64,000 nucleotides of DNA from Pseudosporangium ferrugineum (GTDB lineage Bacteria; Actinomycetota; Actinomycetes; Mycobacteriales; Micromonosporaceae): the NCBI RefSeq assembly GCF_003002065.1, contig NZ_PVZG01000013.1, forward strand, positions 124,001 through 188,000, in the 5' to 3' direction. Both the position numbers and the translations under genes were made by a program. Under the pieces are notes generated by a model. It worked only from the letters and a program-made list of their open reading frames with translations, searched no databases and was not told where the DNA came from. Numbering within the stretch: position 1 is the first letter of the stretch; every line of letters starts with the position of its first letter. Positions 32,046 through 40,285 of the stretch are shown here, one piece after another.

Positions 32046-32957
32046 TCAGGTATCCGATCGTTGCCGTGGGACACAGACCTTGACAGCGGCCGGCGCCACC
32101 TCCACGCGGATCTTCTTGACGGCGCCGCGCGAGCCACCGTCCAGCTCGTACGTCAACGGCTCACCCAGCTTCACGTCGATGCGCCGCGCCCGGGTCATGT
32201 GCACGAACGGCGACTCGTCGGACCGCCCGACCGCCATCCGCCCCATGGTCCGCGCCCACTGCGCGGCCCCCCGCGCCGTGGCGACCCCGACGTCCAGCCA
32301 CCCGTCGTCCGGCTTGGCGTCGTCGAACGCCGTGATGCCCCCGGTGATCGTGCCGACGTTCCCGACGAGCACGCAGCTCGCGTCATCCTTGAACCAGTCG
32401 GTGCCGTCCACCTTGATCCTCGCTTTGGGCGCGTTGTCGTCGAGGTGGCGAAGACCGGTCCACACGTACGACATCTTGCCCAGCCGATCCTTCAGCTTCC
32501 CGTCGGCATCATGGATCATCGCACCGTCGAACCCGATCCCGGCCATGACCGCGAAATGCTCGCCGTTCAGCACGCCGAGATCCAGCCGGTGCCGCCGCCC
32601 GCGGAACGCGACATCCACCGCGCCGGCCAGGTCGTCGGGCACGCCCAGGTTCGTGGCGAGCAGGTTCGCGGTGCCGGCCGGAATGATGCCGACGGGCACC
32701 TTCGGCCCGCCCTTGGCCCCGGCGATCGCATCCAGGGTCCGCTGCACCATGCCGTCGCCACCCCACACCACGAGCAGATCGGGCCGCTCCTTCAGGGCGC
32801 GGCGCACCTGCTTGGGCGCCTTCTTGCTCTTCGGCACCTCGAACCAGAGCAGATCCTCGACACCCTCATCGGTGATCCGCCGGCGCAGCTCATCGAGCCC
32901 GCCCCCAAGAGTCTTGCGCTGATGGGCGACCACAGCGACTTTCCGTGGAGTCCGCAT
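32046..32957 (-). CDS. diacylglycerol kinase-family lipid kinase
   Basis: 303 residues. The DAGK catalytic motif is LLVVWGGDGMVQRTLDAI with D68, and GIIPAGTANLLATNLGVP is the second glycine-rich loop that holds ATP. The C-terminal half is the expected beta-sandwich (VLVGNVGTITGGITAFDDAKPDDGWLDV). It phosphorylates a membrane lipid such as diacylglycerol or a sphingoid-like substrate; which one is not readable. ATG at 32957 lies six bases after TATCGG. The 5' side faces a 407-base repeat-rich gap. Confidence 0.9.
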   Translation of the reverse strand: MRTPRKVAVVAHQRKTLGGGLDELRRRITDEGVEDLLWFEVPKSKKAPKQVRRALKERPDLLVVWGGDGMVQRTLDAIAGAKGGPKVPVGIIPAGTANLLATNLGVPDDLAGAVDVAFRGRRHRLDLGVLNGEHFAVMAGIGFDGAMIHDADGKLKDRLGKMSYVWTGLRHLDDNAPKARIKVDGTDWFKDDASCVLVGNVGTITGGITAFDDAKPDDGWLDVGVATARGAAQWARTMGRMAVGRSDESPFVHMTRARRIDVKLGEPLTYELDGGSRGAVKKIRVEVAPAAVKVCVPRQRSDT

Positions 32958-33364
32958 ACCCGGCCGATACCCGATCCCGCATTTTCTGAAGCGTCCCGCG
33001 CCGGGGCCGTCCGTGCCGGGGCTGCCCGCGCCGGGGCCGTCCCCGGCGGAGTCGCCCCCTCGGGGTTGCCCGCCCCGGGCCGCCTGCCCGGGCCACCCGC
33101 GCGGCCGCCGGCTCCAGGCCGGGCCGCCGGCTCCAGGCCGGGCCGCCGGCTCCAGGCCGGGCCGCCGGCTCCAGGCCGGGCCGCCGGCTCCAGGCCGGGC
33201 CGCCCGCCCCGGGCCGCCTGCGCGGGGCTGTCCCTGTCGGGCCGTCCGCCCCGGGCCGCCGCTGGGCCGCCTGCCTCAGGGGGCGCCCGCCGCTGGGTTG
33301 CCCGTGCCGGCGTTGTGTGGTGCCGCGCCGGGCCCCGCACCGTGCGGTGCCGGCTCTTGGGTGT
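32958..33364. other. 407-base gene-free stretch of GC-rich degenerate repeats
   Basis: No credible gene. The sequence is a run of variations on GCCGGGGCCG- and CCGGGCCGCC-like words, containing the 19-bp array described separately. All apparent reading frames here are Pro/Arg/Ala-rich by composition alone. Confidence 0.75.
33103..33196. repeat. five-copy 19-bp tandem array
   Basis: GGGCCGCCGGCTCCAGGCC is repeated at 33121, 33140, 33159 and 33178, with an 18-base partial copy at 33103-33120. The period is not a multiple of three, and the array lies between genes. Confidence 0.95.
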
Positions 33365-33943
33365 TCAGCTGACGGTTTCGCGCATGCGCTGCTCGGCCGC
33401 GGCGCTGCGGATCACCATCAGGCGGAGTTCGAGCTCGTCCGAGACCATCGACGCCAGGTGCTCGAGGGCCTTCAGCTGGCGTGCCGTCGCCTCGCGGGGG
33501 CGGTTGTCGATCACGTTGACCGTGCCCAGGCGGTAGCCGTCGTGGGTGCGGATCGGGGCCGCCGCGTAGAACCGCAGCCCGAGCTCGCCGCGTACCAGCG
33601 GGTGTTCCAGGGTGCGGGGGTCCACCGACGCGTTGTTGATCACGTACACGTCGTCCTGGGCGATCACCGACGCGCAGAGGCCCGGCTCCTTGCCCACCTC
33701 GCGGACGCCGGTCAGGCCCTGGCACGCCGCGAGCCACACCCTGTCCCGCTCGACCAGGGACACCGTCGCGATCGGGGTGTCGAAGATGGCGCCGGCCACG
33801 TACGCGATGCGGTCGTACGCGTCCTCGACCGGCTGGTCCACGAGGCGGTACCGGCGCACCGCGTCGAGGCGGCGCTGCTCGTCGGGGCTGATGGTGTCGA
33901 GGTATTCGTAGGCGTCGCCGGACACCGGGCTGCTGTTCGTCAC
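33365..33943 (-). CDS. GAF domain sensor-type protein
   Basis: 192 residues. After a short N-terminal helix (EQRRLDAVRRYRLVDQPVEDAYDRIAYVAG) a GAF fold follows: FDTPIATVSLVERDRVWLAACQGL, REVGKEPGLCASVIAQDDVYVINNASVDPR, and LRFYAAAPIRTHDGYRLGTVNVIDNRPRE. It ends in a helix suited to dimerisation. There is no output domain, so it may signal through a partner. GTG at 33943 is preferred because TGAGGTGA is correctly spaced upstream; a GTG three codons earlier (33952) is too close to that RBS. Confidence 0.87.
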   Translation of the reverse strand: MTNSSPVSGDAYEYLDTISPDEQRRLDAVRRYRLVDQPVEDAYDRIAYVAGAIFDTPIATVSLVERDRVWLAACQGLTGVREVGKEPGLCASVIAQDDVYVINNASVDPRTLEHPLVRGELGLRFYAAAPIRTHDGYRLGTVNVIDNRPREATARQLKALEHLASMVSDELELRLMVIRSAAAEQRMRETVS

Positions 33944-34090
33944 GGATATCACCTCACGTATTGATCACTCTTGGTGACTCCGAGCCTAGTGAAACTTCCG
34001 GGGGCGGCCGCAATGCCTGAACGACGGCAAATCGCCGTGATGGCGCCCGGGAGCGGGAATGTCGCACATTCTGTCGGGTACTGGATCACC

Positions 34091-35497
34091 GTGAACACTC
34101 CGGTAGCGGCCGTGGTCGGGCAACTCGCCCGCGATCTCGTCCTGTCCGTCGACGCCGTCCCCGGCCCCGGAACCGCCGGCGACGCCACGGCGCGGCGTGA
34201 GCAGCTCGGCGGCAAGGGCGCCAATCAGGCGGTGGCGCTCGCCCGGCTCGGGGTGCGCCCCCGCCTCGTCGCCGTGGCCGGCGAGGACGTCATCGGCGAC
34301 GTCCTGCTCGACCAGGCCCGCCGCGACGGCATCGACGTCACCCAGGTGGTACGCCGCCCCGGCGCGCTGACCGGCCTGATCGTCGAACTCCTCGACGCCG
34401 ATGGCAGGTGGCGCTACGTCCAGCACCTCCCGGAGGCCGTGCTGCTGACCGCACACGACGTCGAGGCGGCGCGCGGGGTGCTCGAATCCGCCCACGCCGT
34501 CCTCGTGCAGCTGCAACAGCCCCCGGAGGCGGCCCTGACCGCCGCCCGCATCGGCCACCACGCGGGCGCCCTGGTCGTCCTCGACGGCGTGCCCCCACCC
34601 GCCGAACCCACCCCCGCGAAGGAGAACGACGCAGAAAAAGGCAGACGGCCGAGCGGAGCCGGCAGCGGGGAAGAGGGCCGCGGACGGCCGGGCGGGGCCG
34701 GCGGCGGGGAAGAGGGCCGCGGACGGCCGGGCGGGGCCGGCAGCGGGGAAGAGAGCTGCGGACGGCCGGGCGGGGCCGGCGGCGGGCAAGGGGGCCGGCG
34801 GCCGGGCGGTGACGGCGGCGGTGAGCAACAGGGCAGCGCACGGCCGGATGAAAGCGGCGGTGGCACGGGAGAGAGCAGCGCACGGCCAAGCAGCGGCGGT
34901 GGGGGCCAGAGCGGGACACAGCCGGGCGGGGACGGCGGCGGGGCGCGGCCGGGCGGTGACGGCGCCGGCGTGTGGCTGGGCGGAAGTGGCGGCGGTGCGG
35001 GAGAGGGTGGCGGATCGGCGGGTGGGAGTGGTGGGCGTGGAGAAGTGGACAGCGGGCGGGCAGGGGGGAAGGGCGGCGTGGTGGGGGACGGGGGCGTGAT
35101 GGGTGGCGACGTGCTGGCGTTTGCCGATGTGGTGCGGGCCGATGAGCAGGAGGCGACGTTGCTGCTGGGGGAGGCGCCCACCGTGGACAACGCCCGGCGG
35201 CTGTTGGAGCGGGGGCCGCGGTTGGTGGCGTTCGGGGTCGAGGGCGGGAACCTCTTCGTGTGGCGGGACGGTCATCTGCGGTTGCCGCTCACCGACGAGC
35301 GGGTGGTCGACACCACCGGCGGCGGGGATGCCTTCACGGCGGCGCTGACGGCGGCGCTGCTGCGGGGCGAGGATCCCGCGACCGCCGCGCGCTGGGCCGT
35401 GGCGGCGTCCGGGGCGACGGTCGGGCATGCCGGTGGGCGGCCCGATCTGCGGCCGGGGGACCTGGAGAAGCGCGTGCGGGAGCTCGCCGGTGAGTGA
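34091..35497 (+). CDS. PfkB-family carbohydrate kinase (ribokinase-like) with large Gly-rich insertion
   Basis: 468 residues where about 300 are usual. The N-terminal half is a normal ribokinase fold: VGQLARDLVLSVDAVPGPG, then REQLGGKGANQAVALARLGVRPRLVAVAGEDVIGD (sugar-binding GGKGANQA). The C-terminal half resumes at DVLAFADVVRADEQEATLLLG and carries the catalytic D413 in DTTGGGDAFTAALTAALLRGEDP. Between them, after VVLDGVPPPAEP, lie about 165 residues of Gly/Arg/Glu/Ser-rich repeats in a position where ribokinases have a short loop. The frame stays open throughout. GTG at 34091 (TACTGG six bases upstream). The stop overlaps the GH65 gene by eight bases. Confidence 0.88.
   Translation: MNTPVAAVVGQLARDLVLSVDAVPGPGTAGDATARREQLGGKGANQAVALARLGVRPRLVAVAGEDVIGDVLLDQARRDGIDVTQVVRRPGALTGLIVELLDADGRWRYVQHLPEAVLLTAHDVEAARGVLESAHAVLVQLQQPPEAALTAARIGHHAGALVVLDGVPPPAEPTPAKENDAEKGRRPSGAGSGEEGRGRPGGAGGGEEGRGRPGGAGSGEESCGRPGGAGGGQGGRRPGGDGGGEQQGSARPDESGGGTGESSARPSSGGGGQSGTQPGGDGGGARPGGDGAGVWLGGSGGGAGEGGGSAGGSGGRGEVDSGRAGGKGGVVGDGGVMGGDVLAFADVVRADEQEATLLLGEAPTVDNARRLLERGPRLVAFGVEGGNLFVWRDGHLRLPLTDERVVDTTGGGDAFTAALTAALLRGEDPATAARWAVAASGATVGHAGGRPDLRPGDLEKRVRELAGE
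34600..35100. repeat. low-complexity insertion inside the PfkB kinase gene
   Basis: About 500 bases of G-rich sequence. At its start a 39-bp unit (13 codons, roughly GAGSGEEGRGRPG) is repeated about three and a half times from 34650 to 34800, then decays into shorter GGxG-type words. Length and units keep the frame. Confidence 0.85.
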
Positions 35498-37934
35498 CCT
35501 GGGACCCGCGGAGCCGTGGACGATCACCGAGACCGGCCTGCCCGACAAGCTCAGACCGGCCACCCCCGGCCCGGACGCAGCCGGCGGCGGCCCGACCGGC
35601 GGCGGCCCGACCGGCGGCGGCCCGACCGGCGGCGGCCCGACCGGCGGCGGCCCGGACGCGAACGGCCCGGATGCGAACGGCCCGGACGCAGGCGGCCCGT
35701 CCGAGGGGAGCACGTCGGTGCTCCGGCAGGCCGAGTCCGTCTTCGCGCTCGCCAACGGGCACATCGGGCTGCGCGGCAACCTCGACGAGGGCTCGCCCTG
35801 CGGCATGCCCGGCACCTATCTCAACTCGCTGCTCGAGGAGCGCGACCTGCCATACCCCGAGGCCGGCTACGGCTTTCCGGAGCGTACCCAGACGATCGTC
35901 GACGCTCCCAACGGCAAGCTGATCAGCCTCACCGTGGACGACGAGCGGTTCGACATCCTCGCCGGGACGGTGCGGCATCATCGGCGGCGGCTCGACCTGC
36001 GGGCGGGCACCCTGAGCCGCGACGTCGAGTGGGTGTCGCCGGCCGGGGCTGCCGTGCGGATCCGCAGCGTGCGGGTCGTGTCCTTTCCGCTGCCGTCGGT
36101 CGCCGCGATCCGCTACGAGGTCGAGGCGCTGGACCGGCCGGTGCGGATCCGGATCGACTCGGACCTGCTCGCCAACGAGGAGCAGCCGGATCAGCGCGAC
36201 GATCCGCGGGCCTCGGCGGTGCTCGACGCCCCGCTGGAGCCGCTGTCGCACACGCCGGACGCGTTGCTGCACCGCACCCGGCGCAGCGGCATCGAGGTGG
36301 CCTCGGCCGTCGCCCACGTGGGCCCTCCCTTCACGACGTCGTCCGAACCGGACCGCATCCGGGCGCTGGTCAGCACCACCCTGGAGCCCGGCGTACCGCT
36401 GCGGCTCGACAAGTTTCTCGCATACGCGTGGGGCGTGGCGGAGCCTGTGGACAACGCGCTCGCCGCCCGCGACGAGGCCGTACGCCTCGGCTTCGACGGC
36501 CTGCTCGAACGGCAACGCGAGTACCTGGACGACTTCTGGGCGACCGCGGACGTCGAGCTGGACGGCGACCCCGAGGTGCAGCAGGGCGTACGTTTCGGCC
36601 TGTTCCACGTCCTCCAGGCCGGCGCGCAGGCCGGCCCGCATCCGATCGCGGCCAAGGGGCTGACCGGCAACGGCTACGACGGCCACGTGCTGTGGGACAC
36701 CGAGACCTTCGTGCTGCCGGTGCTCACGTACACCCATCCGGCGTGCGTCGGGCCGGCCCTGCGCTGGCGGCACGCCACCCTGGACGCGGCCCGGCGGCGC
36801 GCCCGGGAGTTGCGGCTCGCCGGGGCGGCGTACCCGTGGCGGACGATCGGTGGCCCGGAATGCTCGGGATACTGGCCGGCGGGGACGGCGGCCCTGCACG
36901 TCAACGCCGACATCGCCGTCGCGGTGCTGCGCTACGTCGCCGCGACCGGCGACGAGGACTTCCTGCGCGAGGCGGGGCTGGAGATCCTGGTGGAGACCGC
37001 CCGCCTGTGGAACTGGATCACCCACGCCGACGACGAGGGGGTCGTGCACATCGACGGCGTCACCGGGCCGGACGAGTACACCGCCCTGGTCGACGACAAC
37101 CTCTTCACCAACCTGATGGCGCAGTCCAATCTGCTGGGTGCCGCCGACGCCGCCGAGCGGCTCGGCGCGCCGGGCGTCACCGCGGACGAGATCGGCGCCT
37201 GGCGGTCGGCGGCCCGGCGACTCTTCATCCCGTACGCGGCCAAGCGCGACGTGCACGAGCAGCACAGCGGCTTCACCCGGCTCGAGGAGTGGGACTTCGC
37301 CACCGGGGACGAGGATTACCCGCTGATGCTCCACTACCCGTACCTCGACCTCTACCGCCGCCAGGTGGTGAAGCAGGCGGACGTGGTGCTCGCCATGATG
37401 CTGCGCGGCGACGCCTTCAGCGCCGAGGAGAAGCGGCGCAACTTCGCCTACTACGAGGCCCGTACGGTGCGGGACTCGTCGTTGTCGGCACCCGCGCAGG
37501 CCGTGCTGGCCGCCGAGACCGACCACCTGGAGCTGGCGTACGACTACGCCGCGGAGGCGGCCCTGCTCGACCTGCGTTCCGGCGGCGAGGCCAGCGGCGA
37601 CGGCCTGCACATCGCCGCCTGCGCGGGCGCCTGGATCGCGCTGGTGCAGGGCTTCGGCGGGCTCCGCGACCACGACGGCCACCTGTCCTTCGCGCCGCGC
37701 CTGCCGGAGCGCCTGCCCCGGCTCCGCTTCAGCCTCCGGTGGCGCGAGAGCAGGCTGCGGGTCACGGTCGAGCACACCCGGGTCACGTACGCGGTCAGCG
37801 GTGCCGATCTGACCTTCCACCACCACGGCTCACCGCTCACCGTGGCCGCGGGCGAGACCCGGGTCATGCCGCCGGCACCGGCGGAGAACCGGCCCGCCCC
37901 GCCGTCGCCGCGCCCGCCGCAACGGCGTACCTAA
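35490..37934 (+). CDS. glycoside hydrolase family 65 protein (disaccharide phosphorylase/hydrolase)
   Basis: 814 residues. GH65 enzymes cleave alpha-linked disaccharides such as trehalose, maltose or kojibiose, by phosphorolysis or hydrolysis. The N-terminal beta-sandwich has SVFALANGHIGLRGNLDEGSPCGMPGTYLNSLLEER. The (alpha/alpha)6 barrel contains GHVLWDTETFVLPVL, the catalytic acid E529 in TGPDEYTALVDDN, VVKQADVVLAMML, and YYEARTVRDSSLSAPAQAVLAAETDHLELAYDY. An unusual Gly/Pro/Asn-rich insertion at about residues 28-75 interrupts the N-terminus between WTITETGL and SVLRQAESVFALANG. The GTG start overlaps the PfkB stop by eight bases, so the two probably share a sugar pathway. Confidence 0.9.
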   Translation: MSDLGPAEPWTITETGLPDKLRPATPGPDAAGGGPTGGGPTGGGPTGGGPTGGGPDANGPDANGPDAGGPSEGSTSVLRQAESVFALANGHIGLRGNLDEGSPCGMPGTYLNSLLEERDLPYPEAGYGFPERTQTIVDAPNGKLISLTVDDERFDILAGTVRHHRRRLDLRAGTLSRDVEWVSPAGAAVRIRSVRVVSFPLPSVAAIRYEVEALDRPVRIRIDSDLLANEEQPDQRDDPRASAVLDAPLEPLSHTPDALLHRTRRSGIEVASAVAHVGPPFTTSSEPDRIRALVSTTLEPGVPLRLDKFLAYAWGVAEPVDNALAARDEAVRLGFDGLLERQREYLDDFWATADVELDGDPEVQQGVRFGLFHVLQAGAQAGPHPIAAKGLTGNGYDGHVLWDTETFVLPVLTYTHPACVGPALRWRHATLDAARRRARELRLAGAAYPWRTIGGPECSGYWPAGTAALHVNADIAVAVLRYVAATGDEDFLREAGLEILVETARLWNWITHADDEGVVHIDGVTGPDEYTALVDDNLFTNLMAQSNLLGAADAAERLGAPGVTADEIGAWRSAARRLFIPYAAKRDVHEQHSGFTRLEEWDFATGDEDYPLMLHYPYLDLYRRQVVKQADVVLAMMLRGDAFSAEEKRRNFAYYEARTVRDSSLSAPAQAVLAAETDHLELAYDYAAEAALLDLRSGGEASGDGLHIAACAGAWIALVQGFGGLRDHDGHLSFAPRLPERLPRLRFSLRWRESRLRVTVEHTRVTYAVSGADLTFHHHGSPLTVAAGETRVMPPAPAENRPAPPSPRPPQRRT
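35583..35657. repeat. 15-bp in-frame tandem array in the GH65 gene
   Basis: GGCGGCGGCCCGACC is repeated exactly at 35583, 35598, 35613 and 35628, with a fifth diverged copy to 35657, encoding a Gly-Gly-Gly-Pro-Thr repeat. Degenerate (Gly-Pro-Asp-Ala-Asn) units continue to about 35700. Confidence 0.93.
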
Positions 37935-39220
37935 TCCTCGGGGTCGTGGTCCTCGCGCGGCAGGGCCCGCAGCCGGACCCGGGTGATCGCCCGCCCGGTG
38001 ACCTCGACGACCTCGGCGGTGAACTCGGGCAGCGTGACGGTCTCGCCGGGCCCGGTGGGGATGTGCCCGAGCGCGGCCAGCACGAGGCCCGCGACCGTGG
38101 TGTAGTCGCCCTCGTCCGGTACGTCGCCCGCGAAGCCGATGTCGGGCAGGTCGTGGATCGGGAAGGAGCCGGGCATGAGCAGGGCGCCGTCGGCCTCCTT
38201 GACCACCGCGGCCACGTCCCGGTCGGTCTCGTCGTAGATCTCGCCGACGATCTCCTCGACCAGGTCCTCCATCGTGACGATGCCGTCGATGGCGCCGCGC
38301 TCGTCCACGACCATGGCCAGCTGCTGGCGTTCCAGGCGCATCTGGCGCAGCGCGTCGGAGACCCGCAGCGTCTCGGGCAGGAACAGCCCGGGCCGGGCCA
38401 CGGCGTCGACCGGCCCCTCCGCGCCGACGAGATCCCGCAGGTGCACCACGCCGATGACGTCGTCGAGACCGGCCGGCCCGACGACCGGCGCCCGCGAGTG
38501 GCCGCCCGCGATGAGCTGGCCGAGGGCGTCGCGCGAGCGCAGCCCGGTGGCCAGGGACAGCACGTCGCGGCGCGGCACGAGGATCTCCCGCAGGATCCGG
38601 TCGGCGATCTCGAACGCCCCGGAGATGATCGTGCGCTGCTCGGCGGAGAAGTCCTGCTGCGCGGCGACCATGTCGCGGATCTCCTCGGTGCTGACCTCCT
38701 CGCGCTGGGCGCGCGGGTCGCCGCCGGCGAGGCGTACCACCAGGTCGGTGGCGGCGGAGAGCAGCCAGACCGCCGGCCGCGAGATCGTCGAGAGCAGGTC
38801 CAGCGGGCGGGCGACCAGCAGGGCCCATCCTTCCGTACGCTGCATCGCGATCCGCTTCGGCGCCAGTTCCCCGATGACCAGCGTGACGAACGTCAGCGCG
38901 ATGGTGACCAGCACGATCGCGGTCGGCCGGGCGGCGGCGCCGAGGAACCCGAGCGGCTCGATCAGCGGCTCGGACAGCGACACGGCGGCGGCCGCGGACG
39001 CGAGGAAGCCGGCCAGCGTGATGCCGATCTGGATGGTGGCCAGGAACCGGTTCGGGTCCCGGGTCAGCCGGCCCAGCACGCGGCCGGCCTTCGACGTCCG
39101 CTCCAGCTTGTGCAGCTGGCTGTCCCGCAAGGACACCAGGGCCATCTCACTGCCGGAGAACGCGGCGTTCACCAGTACGAGCACCAGCACGAGCACCACC
39201 TGCCCGCCTATGCCATCCAC
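37931..39220 (-). CDS. CNNM/CorC (hemolysin-related) membrane transporter with CBS pair
   Basis: 429 residues. The CNNM (DUF21) domain occupies about 1-190 with an N-terminal helix and FSGSEMALVSLRDSQLHKLE. A CBS pair follows (about 205-330; ILVPRRDVLSLATG, IDGIVTMEDLVEEIVGEIYDE), then a CorC_HlyC domain (about 345-420; DGALLMPGSFPIHDLPDIGF, DYTTVAGLVLAALGHIPTGPGETV). Relatives move Mg2+ or Na+ and sense nucleotides through CBS. GTG start at 39220. It converges on the GH65 gene (four-base overlap) and lies 81 bases past bioD on the same strand. Confidence 0.92.
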   Translation of the reverse strand: MDGIGGQVVLVLVLVLVNAAFSGSEMALVSLRDSQLHKLERTSKAGRVLGRLTRDPNRFLATIQIGITLAGFLASAAAAVSLSEPLIEPLGFLGAAARPTAIVLVTIALTFVTLVIGELAPKRIAMQRTEGWALLVARPLDLLSTISRPAVWLLSAATDLVVRLAGGDPRAQREEVSTEEIRDMVAAQQDFSAEQRTIISGAFEIADRILREILVPRRDVLSLATGLRSRDALGQLIAGGHSRAPVVGPAGLDDVIGVVHLRDLVGAEGPVDAVARPGLFLPETLRVSDALRQMRLERQQLAMVVDERGAIDGIVTMEDLVEEIVGEIYDETDRDVAAVVKEADGALLMPGSFPIHDLPDIGFAGDVPDEGDYTTVAGLVLAALGHIPTGPGETVTLPEFTAEVVEVTGRAITRVRLRALPREDHDPED

Positions 39221-39301
39221 GCCAGCCCCAGTCCCTCGCCGTACGGATCACGATCCCCCCACGCTAGCGACACACGGTCACCGTCGCGCGGCGCCGGGCC
39301 G

Positions 39302-40285
39302 TCAGCTCACCTCGTCGGCCCAGACCCGCCAGTCGTCGAGGACGCCGTACAGGGCCGGGGTCAGCCAGCCCGGGGCGGACCGCTGGAAGACGCCCGGGTC
39401 CATCTGGCCGGCGCCGTCCGGCAGGGCCCCGACCAGGTACGGCACCAGCTCCGTGAGGTTGGCCCAGTGCACCAGCTCGGGCTCGGCGGGCCACGCGCCG
39501 AGCACCACCTTCGCCGGTACGCCCCGCCGGTCGAGCGCCTCCAGGGTCAGCGCCGTGTGGTTCAGGGTGCCGAGCCCGGCGCGCGTCACCACGAGCGTCT
39601 GCACACCCAGCGTGGTCGCGAGGTCGGCCACCGTCCACGGCTGGCCGGACGGGCGTACGCCCATCGGCACCAGCAGCCCGCCGGCCCCCTCGACGAGGAC
39701 GAGGTCGTGCTTGGCCGCCTCGGCGCGGATGACGTCGACGACCTCGTACAGCTCCAGCGGCGCCATTCCGGCGACCCGGGCCGCGGCAAGGGGCGCGAGC
39801 GGCTCGGGGTAGGAGGCCAGCGTGCGGCACGTGTGCGGCGCGGCGAGGCGGGTCACCCGGTCGATGTCGGTGGGGCCGCCGTCGGCGGTGCCGGACTGAC
39901 CCGGCTTGATCACGGCCACCCGCAGCCCGGCGGCCTGGGCGGCGGCGGCCACGGCCGAGGTGACGATCGTCTTGCCGACGTCGGTGTCGGTGCCGGTCAC
40001 CAGCACGATGCCCCGCCACTCGCCCGGCTCGACGGGCCGCGGCCGGACCGCGGGCGCCGGCTCGGCGGGGGCGGTGCCCGGCGCGGCAGCGGAGGCCGGC
40101 TCGTCCGCAGCGGCGCCCGGCTCAGCGGCGTAGGCCGGCCTGGCGGCGGCTGGCTCGGCGGCGGCGGCTGGTGGAGCGGCGGCCGGTGGAGCGGCCGGCC
40201 CGGGCGCGGCCGGTTGGTGGCCGTGGGTGGGCGGGGCCGCCCCGGGATCGGGCGGGTCGGGGGTCCGGTCGTCGCCGGTCGTCAT
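39302..40285 (-). CDS. bioD: dethiobiotin synthetase with long Ala/Pro-rich N-terminal extension
   Basis: Forms the ureido ring of dethiobiotin from DAPA, CO2 and ATP. The enzyme proper spans about residues 91-327: P-loop VTGTDTDVGKT, AVIKPGQSG, VEGAGGLLVPM and VTRAGLGTLNHTALTLEAL. The ATG at 40285 overlaps the bioF stop (ATGA), which supports it as the start, so the first ~90 residues (PPAAAPPAAAAEPAAARPAY and similar) are probably translated. They form a low-complexity Ala/Pro/Glu tail absent from usual BioD (about 225-240 residues). An internal start just before the P-loop cannot be excluded. Pathway neighbours are bioF and bioB; bioA is not in the window. Confidence 0.9.
   Translation of the reverse strand: MTTGDDRTPDPPDPGAAPPTHGHQPAAPGPAAPPAAAPPAAAAEPAAARPAYAAEPGAAADEPASAAAPGTAPAEPAPAVRPRPVEPGEWRGIVLVTGTDTDVGKTIVTSAVAAAAQAAGLRVAVIKPGQSGTADGGPTDIDRVTRLAAPHTCRTLASYPEPLAPLAAARVAGMAPLELYEVVDVIRAEAAKHDLVLVEGAGGLLVPMGVRPSGQPWTVADLATTLGVQTLVVTRAGLGTLNHTALTLEALDRRGVPAKVVLGAWPAEPELVHWANLTELVPYLVGALPDGAGQMDPGVFQRSAPGWLTPALYGVLDDWRVWADEVS

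Noticed and set aside
33103..33196. Possible CRISPR array or mobile-element end
   Set aside because: Contiguous 19-bp units without spacers, no transposase and no terminal inverted repeats.
33971..34090. Starting the PfkB kinase at 33971
   Set aside because: The extra 40 residues do not resemble the family and run into the promoter gap; GTG at 34091 places the ribokinase N-terminus correctly.
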